DNA of 64,000 bases from Paenibacillus peoriae KCTC 3763 (GTDB taxonomy: Bacteria > Bacillota > Bacilli > Paenibacillales > Paenibacillaceae). The stretch covers positions 62,001 to 126,000 of the forward strand of contig NZ_AGFX01000018.1 in NCBI RefSeq assembly GCF_000236805.1, written 5' to 3'. The position numbers and the translations under genes are program-made. Of this stretch, positions 48,184 through 57,924 are shown one piece after another (within the stretch, counting starts at the first letter, position 1; each line of letters starts with the position of its first letter). The notes beneath the pieces were generated by a model. It was given only the letters and a program-made list of their open reading frames with translations. It was not told where the DNA came from and searched no databases.

Positions 48184-49530
48184 TTATACGAATAAACTTA
48201 GTACTAAAATAAATCCTAATCCCGCTACAGAAATGATTGTCTCAAGCAATGTCCATGTTGCAAATGTTTCTTTCATGCTTAAACCAAAATACTCTTTAAA
48301 CATCCAGAAACCAGCATCGTTAACATGTGAAGCTATTAAACTACCCGCTCCCGTTGCAAGCACAACTAATGCAATATTAGCGTCGGTTTGTCCTAACATC
48401 GGTATAACTAAACCAGCGGTTGTTAAAGCTGCAACCGTTGCAGAACCTAAGGAAATACGTAAGATTGCAGCGATGATCCAGGCAAGTAAGATTGGTGATA
48501 ATGTAGTTCCATTGAATAATTCGGCTACATAGTCACCTACGCCGCCATTAATCAGTACTTGTTTGAAGGCTCCGCCTCCCCCGATGATTAAGAGCATCAT
48601 CCCAATATGAGTAATAGCCGTTGTACAAGATGCCATTACATCTTTGATTGGAATTTTTCTTGCTATTCCCATTGTATAGACAGCAACCAGTAAGGAGATC
48701 AACATGGAAGTTGATGCATCACCAATAAAACGGATCGCTGCTAGTAAACTATTATCTGCAAATCCCATTGTTTTTTGAAGCAAAGTAATAATCGTAGCAA
48801 TGGACATTAAAATAACTGGAAGCATTGCAGTAAATACACTGATACCAAATCCAGGAGTATCCTCAGACTTAAATACTTTTTGTTCACCTAAAGAGGCAAT
48901 ATTACCGGTTTTCGTAAATGACGCAGGCACGAGTTTTTTGGCAATCTTGGTAAATACAGGTCCAGCTAAAATGACTGTTGGAACGGAAACAATGAAACCG
49001 TAAAGTAAAACCTCACCAAGGTTCGCGCCATATTCACCTGCAATAACTGTCGGCCCTGGGTGTGGAGGCAAGAAACCGTGCGTTACGGATAAAGCAGCAA
49101 CCATCGGAATACCAAGATATAAGATAGAAACCTTTAATTCTTTTGAAATGGCAAATATGATTGGGATTAACAATACTAATCCTACTTCAAAAAATAACGC
49201 CACACCGATAATAAATGAAGCAGCTACGACCGCCCATTGAATATTTTTTTCACCAAATTTGTTAACGAGGGTCATGGCAATTCTTTGAGCACCACCAGAA
49301 TCAGCAATCAACTTACCTAACATCGCTCCAAGTCCAAAGATTAACGCTAAGTGACCAAGTGTTCCGCCTAATCCGGCTTCAATGGTTTTGACAATTTCCT
49401 CTAATGGCATTCCAAGTGCTAAAGCCACACCGAACGATACAATAATTAATGAAATAAAGGTGTTTAATTTGAAGCCCATTATTAAAACTAATAATGCTAG
49501 AATTCCAATCGCTACAATGATTAATGGCAT
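48184..49530 (-). CDS. gntP: Gluconate permease
   Basis: 448-residue GntP-family proton symporter with about 12-14 membrane helices. Typical words are GGTLGHLALIFGLGAMLGKL near the N-terminus, HGFLPPHPGPTVIAGEYGAN and the C-terminal GAGSLIASHVNDAGFWMFKEYFG. Between gntK and gntZ; CAGGGGG precedes the ATG. Another member of the superfamily is at 52036. Confidence 0.95.
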   Translation of the reverse strand: MPLIIVAIGILALLVLIMGFKLNTFISLIIVSFGVALALGMPLEEIVKTIEAGLGGTLGHLALIFGLGAMLGKLIADSGGAQRIAMTLVNKFGEKNIQWAVVAASFIIGVALFFEVGLVLLIPIIFAISKELKVSILYLGIPMVAALSVTHGFLPPHPGPTVIAGEYGANLGEVLLYGFIVSVPTVILAGPVFTKIAKKLVPASFTKTGNIASLGEQKVFKSEDTPGFGISVFTAMLPVILMSIATIITLLQKTMGFADNSLLAAIRFIGDASTSMLISLLVAVYTMGIARKIPIKDVMASCTTAITHIGMMLLIIGGGGAFKQVLINGGVGDYVAELFNGTTLSPILLAWIIAAILRISLGSATVAALTTAGLVIPMLGQTDANIALVVLATGAGSLIASHVNDAGFWMFKEYFGLSMKETFATWTLLETIISVAGLGFILVLSLFV

Positions 49531-49556
49531 TGTAATTACCCCCTGATTTTATCTTG

Positions 49557-51095
49557 TTAGTGTTTTATCAAGCCTCTTTGATAATTGGCAATCCGTGTAT
49601 AATCGTCTTCCAATACTCTGGATAGGTTAATGAAAATCGGCAGCAATTTCCTATATTCCTTTGTTGCTTCTTCTTTTGGTGCATGTTTGTTGGTGCTGCC
49701 AACCATTTCAGAAACGACTTCAAATGACTGGATTTTTCCGGTGGCATACAAGCCTAAAATACAAGCTCCCAGACAAGAACTTTCGTAGCTTTCCGGAACG
49801 ACGACTTCAGATGCGAATATATCAGACATCATTTGCCGCCAAACAGCTGACCTTGCGAAGCCCCCTGTAGCTTGAATTCGGGTCACAGGACCGTCCATGC
49901 ATTCGGTTAATGCTAAAAATACGGTGTACAAATTGTAAATGACTCCTTCCAGGGCTGCGCGAATCATATGTTCCTTCTTATGTGACATCGTTAAACCGAA
50001 GAATGAGCCACGTACGTCTGGATTCCATAACGGCGCACGTTCACCAGCGAGGTATGGGTGGAATAACAATCCATCAGATCCTGGTCTTACACGTTCAGCA
50101 ATCTGGGTTAATACATCATATGGATCAATTCCTAGTCTTTTTGCTGTTTCTACTTCTGATGAGGCAAGTTCGTCACGAATCCAGCGAAGGACCATCCCGC
50201 CATTGTTTACCGGCCCGCCAATTACCCAGTGCTTTTCCGTTAGAGCATAACAAAATATTCTTCCCTTTTCGTCTGTTTGCGGCTTGTCTATAATGGTTCG
50301 AATGGCACCGCTCGTCCCAATTGTAATGGCAACTTCGCCTTTTCGTATGGCATTCACACCCAGATTAGAAAGGACTCCATCGCTGGCTCCAATGACAAAT
50401 GATGTCTGTGGGTCGATACCCATCTCTTTTGCTAAATCTGAATTACAGTTGGTAAATATCTGGGTTGTTGGTACGAGCTCAGATAATTGAGAAGGTGTTA
50501 TACCAGCAATTTTTAATGCTTCTTCATCCCAATCCAGGTTTTCGAGATTCATCATGCCCATGGCTGAAGCCAGGGAATAATCAACAACATATTGATCAAA
50601 GAACTTTTTGAAAATATATTCTTTAATTCCAATATATTTTTTAACCTTGACAGCGATTTCAGGAAGATCATTCACAATCCAGGCTATTTTAGTTAATGGC
50701 GACATGGGGTGAATGGGTGTTCCTGTTCGTTTATAGACTTCTTGGCCATTCAACTCATCTTTTATTTTATGTGTCCAAGCTTCACTCCGATTATCTGCCC
50801 AAGTGATACTAGACGTAAGCGGCAGGTCATTTTCATCCATCGCAATGACACTATGCATGGCACTGCTAAATGAAACAAACGATAGCTTTTTTTGTGAGTG
50901 ATGTTTCATTATGTTCGAAATGGCTTGTAGGACTGCTTGAAAAATCTCTTCCGGGTTTTGTTCTGCTGTCGCTATATTCGGTGTATAAAGCGGATACCCA
51001 ATATTTTCTTGTTGGATGACTTCGCCTTTTTCACTAAATAAAACTGCTTTCGTACTTGTGGTCCCGATATCTATACCTAACATATAGTTAGTCAT
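49557..51095 (-). CDS. gntK: Gluconate kinase (FGGY)
   Basis: 512-residue FGGY-family carbohydrate kinase that phosphorylates gluconate at O6. LGIDIGTTSTKAVLF is the phosphate loop, VFFSFSSAMHS-like and TSSITWADNR line the sugar site, and GSDGLLFHPYLAGERAPLWN plus ATGGFARSAVWRQM are FGGY signatures. Its first codons overlap the end of gntR by 8 bases, so they are translationally linked. Confidence 0.95.
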   Translation of the reverse strand: MTNYMLGIDIGTTSTKAVLFSEKGEVIQQENIGYPLYTPNIATAEQNPEEIFQAVLQAISNIMKHHSQKKLSFVSFSSAMHSVIAMDENDLPLTSSITWADNRSEAWTHKIKDELNGQEVYKRTGTPIHPMSPLTKIAWIVNDLPEIAVKVKKYIGIKEYIFKKFFDQYVVDYSLASAMGMMNLENLDWDEEALKIAGITPSQLSELVPTTQIFTNCNSDLAKEMGIDPQTSFVIGASDGVLSNLGVNAIRKGEVAITIGTSGAIRTIIDKPQTDEKGRIFCYALTEKHWVIGGPVNNGGMVLRWIRDELASSEVETAKRLGIDPYDVLTQIAERVRPGSDGLLFHPYLAGERAPLWNPDVRGSFFGLTMSHKKEHMIRAALEGVIYNLYTVFLALTECMDGPVTRIQATGGFARSAVWRQMMSDIFASEVVVPESYESSCLGACILGLYATGKIQSFEVVSEMVGSTNKHAPKEEATKEYRKLLPIFINLSRVLEDDYTRIANYQRGLIKH

Positions 51096-51819
51096 TTTGT
51101 TGCACTACCCCTTTAGACAGCATTTGTTGTGACATCCATAAGTCTTCTACTTTACCTTGAACATCATCAAAGTTTTCATGTAAAGACTTAATCATGAGGT
51201 CTCTATCTTTTGCCTTGATCGGTTCAATATAAAGCTCATGATTTCTTACAACCCGTGTAAAGTCTTCATACTTTTCTTTGAAACGCATACGCATCGACAA
51301 AAGAATGAGGCTTTCCATAACGGGCTTTAAATTATTCCAGATCATCAGGATGTATGAATGATTAACTGCACGAATAATCGTTTCATGGAACAAGACATCT
51401 TGATATGAAAACTCATCAGCATCACTATATTTAATTGCGACTTTCATCATTTCCAGTATTTTACTAAGTTCCATTGCTAAATCATTAGTATCCATATTTA
51501 CAAGCCGTTCAAATACAAACGATTCTATGAGTAGACGGACATCATAAATTTCTTCTATTTCTTTTTCTGATAAACCAATAACAACTGCTCCCATTCTTTC
51601 TAATCGGATGATATTTTCGGATGCCAGTATTTTTAATGCTTCACGAATAGGTGAGCGACTTACAGCAAAATCTGCAGCTAATTTATTTTCAGATAATATG
51701 GCACCGCTTTCAAACCCGCCAGAAATAATACGCATTCTAAGCTCGCATGTTACACGATCACCAGCAGAGGCTTTTAAAAGCCATTTGGAGGGATATAGGA
51801 ATTCCCTTGATTCGCCCAT
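51088..51819 (-). CDS. gntR: Gluconate operon repressor GntR
   Basis: 243-residue GntR/FCD regulator. Winged HTH at about 20-85 (SENKLAADFAVSRSPIREAL), FCD ligand domain after it (YDVRLLIESFVFERL; VLFHETIIRAVNHSY). In B. subtilis GntR binds the gnt promoter and is released by gluconate or gluconate 6-phosphate. The same operator word stands 27 bases upstream of this gene. AAGGTG precedes the ATG. Confidence 0.95.
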   Translation of the reverse strand: MGESREFLYPSKWLLKASAGDRVTCELRMRIISGGFESGAILSENKLAADFAVSRSPIREALKILASENIIRLERMGAVVIGLSEKEIEEIYDVRLLIESFVFERLVNMDTNDLAMELSKILEMMKVAIKYSDADEFSYQDVLFHETIIRAVNHSYILMIWNNLKPVMESLILLSMRMRFKEKYEDFTRVVRNHELYIEPIKAKDRDLMIKSLHENFDDVQGKVEDLWMSQQMLSKGVVQQND

Positions 51820-51845
51820 AGATTCACCTTCTTAATTAATCAAGT

Positions 51846-51898
51846 ATACTTGTATACAAGTATTATAATCTAAATTTTTAATTTTGCAAGCGTATCCA
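51846..51898 (-). promoter_or_regulatory. gnt operon promoter, GntR operator and cre
   Basis: On the minus strand: -35 TTGCAA (51889-51884), 16-base spacer, -10 TATAAT (51867-51862), and the palindrome ATACTTGTATACAAGTAT (51846-51863), the known GntR operator of B. subtilis. On the plus strand TTGCAAGCGTATCCA (51884-51898) fits every position of the cre consensus and covers the -35 box. Confidence 0.88.
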
Positions 51899-51933
51899 TC
51901 GCGTGCATCCAAATGAAAAAAAAGAAGTACATA

Positions 51934-51998
51934 TGTGCAAATGCACAATCAATTTCGTCTGTTCTTCAATATTTTTTACGTTCTGCAATCGATATAAT
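51934..51998 (+). promoter_or_regulatory. Probable promoter and operator of glycerate permease
   Basis: TATAAT at 51993-51998, 38 bases before the permease start; no good -35. A palindrome TGTGCA-AA-TGCACA (51934-51947) upstream is a candidate site for the CdaR-type regulator encoded at 54666. Confidence 0.45.
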
Positions 51999-52035
51999 GA
52001 AAGCGTAATCAAAAATTGCCCGGGGGGTTAGGCAG

Positions 52036-53331
52036 ATGGAAGGATTGACGATCAGTTGGATAGGGGCTCTGGCGGGGCTGGCTATTGCAATTATTTTGAT
52101 ATTGAGAAAGCTGAATCCGGTTTATGCTTTGTTTTTGGGAGCCATTGTAGGCGCTTTATTGGGCGGAGCCAATCTGGAGCAGACCATTAGTGTATTGATT
52201 AGTGGTACGCAAAGTGTAATGGGGACGGTTATTCGCGTGCTTGCCGCAGGTGTATTGGCGGGTGTGATGATGGAATCCGGGGCAGCGGAGACAATTGCAC
52301 AGGCCATTGTGAAGAAGTTCGGCGGCAGCAAGGCAATTCTCGCACTGGCTTTGGCGACGATGATTATTACGGCGGTAGGCGTATTTATTCCGGTCGCAGT
52401 GCTGATTGTGGCTCCTATTGCGCTGTCGGTTGGGAACAAAATGGGGATTTCCAAGCTGGCGCTCCTGCTGGCCTTATCTGGAGGGGGAAAAGCGGGGAAC
52501 ATTATTTCTCCGAATCCCAATACGATTGCGGCGGCGCGCGGCTTCAACCTGGATTTGAGCCACGTGATGCTGGCAGGTGTGGTTCCGGCAATATGCGGCT
52601 TATTGGTGACCGTTCTGGTAGCGTCTCTGTTGAAAACCAAAGGTGTGAAGGTATCCGACCAGGATACCGCGGACAGTGATGTGGATACTTCGAAATACCC
52701 GCCACTGGGACGGGCCATTGTAGCTCCGTTGGTGGCTGTTATTTTGCTGATGATTAACCCGATTGGGTCCATCTCCGGCATTGAAGCGCTGTCGAGTTTC
52801 AAAGTCGATGCGATGTACATTTTGCCGATTGCCGGGATTGTGGGTATGCTGGCAATGGGGCAAGGACGCAATATTTTGAAATATTCAACCTCCGGCTTAA
52901 ATAAAATGACGGCGACCGTGCTGATTTTGATCGGTGCAGGCGGGATTGCAGGTCTGATCTCAGCATCGGATTTGTCTGCACAGGTGGTTGGTCTGATTGA
53001 AGCTTCGGGAGTTTCCGGTACATTGCTGGCACCGCTTGCAGGTATTCTGATGGCGGCTGCGACCGCGTCGACCTCAACGGGAGTCATTTTGGCGACAGGC
53101 TCGTTTGGAGAAGCGATTCTGAATATGGGGACGGCTCCGCTCGCGGCAGCTGTGATGGTGCATACAGGGGCAACGGTTATCGATTCCTTGCCGCAAGGCA
53201 ACTATTTTCACGTTACGGCAGACAGCATGAAAATGAGCATTAAACAACGGATGGGACTTATTCCTTACGAAGCTATTGTGGGTGGAACAATGGCCATTGT
53301 AGCGACACTGATGTATGGATTTTTACTTTGA
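52036..53331 (+). CDS. GntP-superfamily permease, probable glycerate transporter
   Basis: 431-residue permease with about 12 helices. LSGGGKAGNIISPNPNTIAA and HTGATVIDSLPQGNYFHVT recall the GntP/ArsB-like group. It is only distantly like the gluconate permease next door. The glycerate kinase gene starts 21 bases downstream, so glycerate (or a related acid) is the likely substrate; this is an inference from context. Confidence 0.85.
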   Translation: MEGLTISWIGALAGLAIAIILILRKLNPVYALFLGAIVGALLGGANLEQTISVLISGTQSVMGTVIRVLAAGVLAGVMMESGAAETIAQAIVKKFGGSKAILALALATMIITAVGVFIPVAVLIVAPIALSVGNKMGISKLALLLALSGGGKAGNIISPNPNTIAAARGFNLDLSHVMLAGVVPAICGLLVTVLVASLLKTKGVKVSDQDTADSDVDTSKYPPLGRAIVAPLVAVILLMINPIGSISGIEALSSFKVDAMYILPIAGIVGMLAMGQGRNILKYSTSGLNKMTATVLILIGAGGIAGLISASDLSAQVVGLIEASGVSGTLLAPLAGILMAAATASTSTGVILATGSFGEAILNMGTAPLAAAVMVHTGATVIDSLPQGNYFHVTADSMKMSIKQRMGLIPYEAIVGGTMAIVATLMYGFLL

Positions 53332-53352
53332 TTTTGATGATGGGGTGAGAAG

Positions 53353-54507
53353 ATGAGAGAGAAGACATTTGTGCTGGCACCGGATTCCTTTAAAGAAAGC
53401 ATGACAGCCAAAGAAGTGTGTATCGCGATGGAGAAAGGACTGCGCAAGGTCTATCCGGCGGCGAATTATGTCCACATTCCAATGGCGGACGGTGGTGAAG
53501 GAACAGTGCAGTCACTGGTAGATGCAACAGGTGGACAGCTTCGTTATATCGAGGTGACCGGACCGCTTGGAGAACCTGTAACTGCTGCATACGGCTTGTT
53601 GGGAGACGGCACCACTGCGGCAATCGAGATGGCATCCGCCAGCGGAATCCATCTGGTCAATAAGGATAACAAAAACCCGCTAAAGACAACAACTTACGGT
53701 ACGGGTGAGTTAATCCGTGAGTGTCTGAATCAGGGGATTCGAAAGATTATTATAGGTATTGGTGGAAGTGCGACGAATGATGGAGGGACAGGCATGGCAG
53801 AAGCACTTGGTGTCAGATTTCTGGATGCCAATGGAAACCTTCTCGCTCGCGGCGGCGGCAGTCTGGGAGAGCTGGCCAGTATTGATATTTCATCGCTGGA
53901 TGAACGCTTGCAGCAGGTGCAATTGATTGTAGCGTGTGATGTAACAAATCCGCTGTGCGGAGAGCATGGGGCATCGCATGTATTCGGTCCGCAAAAAGGG
54001 GCAACCCCGGAGATGGTGCAGCAATTGGATGCCAATCTTGTCCACTATGCAGATGTGGTGAAGCGACAGCTGGGCAAGGATGTGTGCGATCTTCCAGGCG
54101 CAGGCGCAGCTGGGGGATTGGGTGCGGGCCTGCTGATTTTTACTCAGGCGTCGCTGCAAAAAGGCATTGAAATTGTGATCGAATACACCGGGTTAAAGCA
54201 GAAGCTGGCGAATGCGGACATCGTTTTTACGGGGGAAGGCGGCATTGATTTTCAGACCAAATTCGGAAAAACTCCGTATGGGGTAGCCCAGGCGGCCAAG
54301 CAATCCGGCAAAAAGGTCATTGCGGTCGCTGGCTATGTCGGGGAAGGGATCGACACGCTATACCAGGAAGGAATAGATGCGGTGTTTGGCATCGTGCCGG
54401 GAGCCTCGGAGCTGGGTAAGCTGCTGGTCGAAGGGCCGCAAAATGTAGAGCGCACATGCGAGAACATCGCAAGGGTGCTTCAATTCAGTGAGCAGCCCAT
54501 GAATTAG
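53353..54507 (+). CDS. glxK: Glycerate kinase
   Basis: 384-residue glycerate kinase of the GarK/GlxK type, making 2- or 3-phosphoglycerate from glycerate. VLAPDSFKESMTAKEVCIAM, MADGGEGTVQSLVDATGG, GIGGSATNDGGTGMAEALG and GAGAAGGLGAGLL are family signatures, and the length is usual. Co-transcribed with the permease. The convergent cdaR-like gene follows. Confidence 0.95.
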   Translation: MREKTFVLAPDSFKESMTAKEVCIAMEKGLRKVYPAANYVHIPMADGGEGTVQSLVDATGGQLRYIEVTGPLGEPVTAAYGLLGDGTTAAIEMASASGIHLVNKDNKNPLKTTTYGTGELIRECLNQGIRKIIIGIGGSATNDGGTGMAEALGVRFLDANGNLLARGGGSLGELASIDISSLDERLQQVQLIVACDVTNPLCGEHGASHVFGPQKGATPEMVQQLDANLVHYADVVKRQLGKDVCDLPGAGAAGGLGAGLLIFTQASLQKGIEIVIEYTGLKQKLANADIVFTGEGGIDFQTKFGKTPYGVAQAAKQSGKKVIAVAGYVGEGIDTLYQEGIDAVFGIVPGASELGKLLVEGPQNVERTCENIARVLQFSEQPMN

Positions 54508-54557
54508 AAGATGGGTTATAGCACGAATGCGTAAGAAATAGAGCGCTCGTCCGCATT

Positions 54558-54607
54558 CCCGGATTTTTCCCATCATTTAAATGAGGAATGTTCACATAAA
54601 ATCCGGG
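54558..54607. terminator. Inverted repeat between glxK and cdaR
   Basis: CCCGGATTTT (54558-54567) and AAAATCCGGG (54598-54607) pair perfectly around a 30-base loop with an inner ATTCC/GGAAT match. Possible shared terminator. Confidence 0.55.
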
Positions 54608-54665
54608 CGTAGCGGCGAGGAGAAATAGGCGTTTACCGCAGAATAATCTGGCATAGTATAGCCGT

Positions 54666-55811
54666 TCATTGGTACAGTGCCAATAAGCCATGCGTAAGCT
54701 CAAACAGCTGAAGGAGATTCCGGGGATCTTTACCCGTTAAGGTATGGATACGCTTCAGGCGGTATTGCAGGGTGTTGCGGTGAATATTTAATTCGTCTGC
54801 GGTAAAGGAGACACTGCCGTTATGGTTAATAAAGCTGCGCAGCGTATCCAGCAAATCCGCGGTATCTTCCAGTTTAGTGACCAGATGGATCGTGTTCGTC
54901 AGGTTGGATTGGCTCAGTTTGACCAGGAATTCGACTTCTGCAAAAGAAATCATCCGCACAGGCGGGCGTAAAGCCAGCAAAACATTCATGGCTGACTTGG
55001 CCTGCGAATAACATTCTGCAATGTTATGCTCTTGTCTGCTGATAGTAATCAGCGCATCAGGATAGCTGCGTACAAGTGGCTCCAGCAGTTTGTCTATTGA
55101 ATCCTGATTCTGGATCAGGATGAGATAGCTGTCTTCCTCCATATGAAAGGATGGATGCTGCATGAATATTTTGGACAGCTCGGCTGCCTGAGCCGGGTCA
55201 TCAGGGAGGTGCTTTACATATACCGCCGAAGTTTTTAGAAGCAGATCAATGCGATATTGAGCCGCTTCTTTTTTTATTTTTTGAGTATAGGCCCCCTGAT
55301 GATTCAACAGCATTTCCAGCATGGATTTTTTGCGGTTGGCTTCGTGGGCCAGATGCTCCAGGGAGATCCTTTGCTCAATCAGGAGGGATACCGTAGTTTT
55401 GACGATGTTGCAAAAAGGGCGCACTTCATCGGGATTTCCCGTGATGCCAATGACGCCGACCCGCTCATGATGAATGACGATCGGCTCATTGGTCCCTTGC
55501 TTCTCGTAGTGACCATCCTGCCATACTTCAATCATTTTTCCGGTTTCGAGCGCCTGAACGGCTCCTTGATGAACTGTCCCGACTCGTTCACTCTCTCCGC
55601 TGCCAATGATGATGCCTCGTTCGTTCATAATATTAATATTGTATGGAATATCCTTCATCATTTTATCTACGATGTCTTGGGCTTGTTTTTCAGAGATCTG
55701 GAACAGTTCGCGCTTCCTCCCTATACATAGTGATGTAATGGATTGCACTTGCGAAAGAGCTTTCATTTTATTGTGCATCTGAACAACATAATAAAGTGTG
55801 TTGCCGCACAT
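54666..55811 (-). CDS. cdaR: CdaR-type sugar-diacid regulator
   Basis: Up to 381 residues. The N-terminal sensor domain (QAQDIVDKMMKDIPYNINIM; GIIIGSGESERVG; IGITGNPDEVRPF) is the diacid-recognition domain, and the C-terminus carries the PucR-type HTH (SFTADELNIHRNTLQYRLKR). In E. coli CdaR activates glucarate, galactarate and glycerate genes; here it faces a glycerate module. Start is uncertain: the family normally begins near ISEKQAQDIV. GGGAGG lies 9 bases before a CTG at 55706, which could be a rare non-ATG start; the ATG at 55811 has a poor site. Confidence 0.88.
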   Translation of the reverse strand: MCGNTLYYVVQMHNKMKALSQVQSITSLCIGRKRELFQISEKQAQDIVDKMMKDIPYNINIMNERGIIIGSGESERVGTVHQGAVQALETGKMIEVWQDGHYEKQGTNEPIVIHHERVGVIGITGNPDEVRPFCNIVKTTVSLLIEQRISLEHLAHEANRKKSMLEMLLNHQGAYTQKIKKEAAQYRIDLLLKTSAVYVKHLPDDPAQAAELSKIFMQHPSFHMEEDSYLILIQNQDSIDKLLEPLVRSYPDALITISRQEHNIAECYSQAKSAMNVLLALRPPVRMISFAEVEFLVKLSQSNLTNTIHLVTKLEDTADLLDTLRSFINHNGSVSFTADELNIHRNTLQYRLKRIHTLTGKDPRNLLQLFELTHGLLALYQ

Positions 55812-56078
55812 GTCAGCCTATTTTATCACAAGAGTGCAACCGTTTCGCAATTGGCTGGTTGCATAGCGTTTAGATCTTTTGATCATGAGGCCTGTGAGAT
55901 GGAACATTATTTGTAGTGCGGTTCAGGCCTTTAAAAAATTAGATTTAATGAAATCGCTGCGTATTACGATAAATCTATTAGAGGATGTCATTAAATAAAC
56001 ATCCTCTCCTTGTGTGCTTATTTGTTTTTTAATCATAGTAATGGAAAAAGATACTGAATATTATTTAGGAGGAAATTC

Positions 56079-57167
56079 ATGTCAGAACAACATAGTTTTA
56101 ATATTCCAGCTCATTATAATATATACACGGGGAACTCTAATCGAGAGTTACGAATAGACTATTCTATTCCACAAAACGGAGTTACTGAAAGTACAGGATT
56201 GATTATTTTTGTACCCGGGTTCGGAGGCAATATTGATTCCAAAGTTTATGTGAAAATGAGAAAAGTATTTGCGGATAAATATAATATGGTAACGATTCAG
56301 TGTGATTATTTTGGTAGTACATTTATGCAATCATCAGCTGATCGTTTCAGGTTGAAAAATCCCGAAATTCTTCAGTCCATTCTTACAGTAGATGAATTGG
56401 AGAAAATGAATAAAGACTCTTCTATTTTATTAAGCATATTGTCTGAAAAAAACATTTTATTTCCTGTGATTGCTAATATAGATGAAAGTATAGAGGAATT
56501 TAATGACATGGGCTATATGCAGGCAATAGATATCATTAGTTCTGTAGAGGCAGTTAAAACCATATTGAAGGGAAATAATCTGATATTTAATCCCGCGAGA
56601 ATAATTGGGTATGGACATTCTCATGGGGCATATTTATTGCACTTAAGTAATAGGCTAGCACCTAATTTATTTTCATATTTGGTAGACAACTCAGCTTGGA
56701 TAGAGCCAGAGTTTTTATCAAATAATAGGTTTTTGTATGGAAAGGTAGGAAATGCAACATTTGATATTGAATTCGACTATATTGCTAAAAAAATAATACC
56801 AAATAGACTAGATTTAAACTTAGAAACATTGTATAAAGATTTTCATGGAAATACACAGGTTTTATCTTTCCAAGGAGATAATGATGATCTAGTTAATCAT
56901 TTAGAAAAAAAACGTATAGTAGAGACGATCAATAATTCAGATTTTATACTTGTCAAACAGGAAGATGTAGATCATGTCAAATATAAATCGAATAGTCATG
57001 GTTTAGATGCTGATTTTTTAGAGCTTTTTTCCTTTGCACTAGAATTAGAACGTCCAACAAAAGAAACCCCAGTAAACGAATTGATATATATAATAGATTT
57101 TGAAAGTGTACTTATAGAAGTTGATTATACTAATGGATTACCAGTATTTAATTTTAATTTTAAGTGA
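56079..57167 (+). CDS. DUF2920 family alpha/beta-hydrolase-like protein
   Basis: 362-residue protein. IIFVPGFGGNIDS is an oxyanion-type loop and IGYGHSHGAYLLHL a nucleophile elbow (Ser181 in GHSHG). SFQGDNDDLV and DVDHVKY could supply the Asp and His. Such DUF2920 proteins are known from Campylobacter flagellar glycan loci; role here is unknown. No neighbour explains it. AGGAGG precedes the ATG; AT-rich, probably acquired. Confidence 0.75.
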   Translation: MSEQHSFNIPAHYNIYTGNSNRELRIDYSIPQNGVTESTGLIIFVPGFGGNIDSKVYVKMRKVFADKYNMVTIQCDYFGSTFMQSSADRFRLKNPEILQSILTVDELEKMNKDSSILLSILSEKNILFPVIANIDESIEEFNDMGYMQAIDIISSVEAVKTILKGNNLIFNPARIIGYGHSHGAYLLHLSNRLAPNLFSYLVDNSAWIEPEFLSNNRFLYGKVGNATFDIEFDYIAKKIIPNRLDLNLETLYKDFHGNTQVLSFQGDNDDLVNHLEKKRIVETINNSDFILVKQEDVDHVKYKSNSHGLDADFLELFSFALELERPTKETPVNELIYIIDFESVLIEVDYTNGLPVFNFNFK

Positions 57168-57245
57168 TAGAAATCTCATTTCAGCACACTACACTTTTTA
57201 GATTTACCTATGTGAGTTTTAAGGTATCATTGAAATATATACCCC

Positions 57246-57278
57246 AAAAGCAGGCTACTCCAAAGAGTCCCTGCTTTT
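57246..57278. terminator. Bidirectional terminator
   Basis: AAAAGCAGG (57246-57254) pairs with CCTGCTTTT (57270-57278) between convergent genes. Confidence 0.85.
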
Positions 57279-57312
57279 CGAGTCTGTTCCTATCCTTCGC
57301 CAGCCAGGCTGT

Positions 57313-57645
57313 CTAATGGTGAATCTCGCGGAAGCTGTAAGTAATATCATGCAGTTCTTTCTTTAAACGGCTATATTTTGATGCGGGCGTATATCCGTGT
57401 ATTTGGTGATAGCTCTTTTCGGTCTCAATAATGGCTACATGGGTGACATAATGGTTCACATCTTTCTGTCCTTTAATCGTGAACTCAATGGCAGGATATC
57501 CATGAATCGTTGCTCCCCAACGCCTAAACAAAATAGACGAACCGTAGGCTTTTGATATCTCTGCCATCCTATTGGTTCCTGCTCCATCGTTTTGGCCATG
57601 GCGAATGTACGTCTGTCTTGTTGTTTCCTGTGGATTTTGTGACAT
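57313..57645 (-). CDS. Small hypothetical protein
   Basis: 110-residue protein of unrecognised family, polar and His-rich at both ends (TYIRHGQNDGAGTNRM; ITYSFREIHH), with beta-strand-like centre (TIHGYPAIEFTIKG; VTHVAIIETEKS). GGAG ten bases upstream fits the ATG at 57645 better than the frame opening at 57669. The 280-base gap upstream shows only promoter-like AT-rich sequence. Confidence 0.6.
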   Translation of the reverse strand: MSQNPQETTRQTYIRHGQNDGAGTNRMAEISKAYGSSILFRRWGATIHGYPAIEFTIKGQKDVNHYVTHVAIIETEKSYHQIHGYTPASKYSRLKKELHDITYSFREIHH

Positions 57646-57924
57646 GTGCTGGTTCTCCAAAAAATACACCTCTTTTTAATATTCAATCATTTTAAAATAC
57701 GCCTCTTATATTAACGGTTAATTTCCATTCCATGTTTAGGAAAACATCCTATAAATCATTAAAGTAATATAAATATCCCTTATAAATGAAATTAAAGAAT
57801 AAACATTCGGCCACTATGCTTAAAACGTACTACTTGGAGTATACTTAAAGACGACAGAAAGCCTGCGATAGATATGGATCGAAGTGCCCTGGACATTCTT
57901 TATTTTGGAAGATGGGAGATTGGA

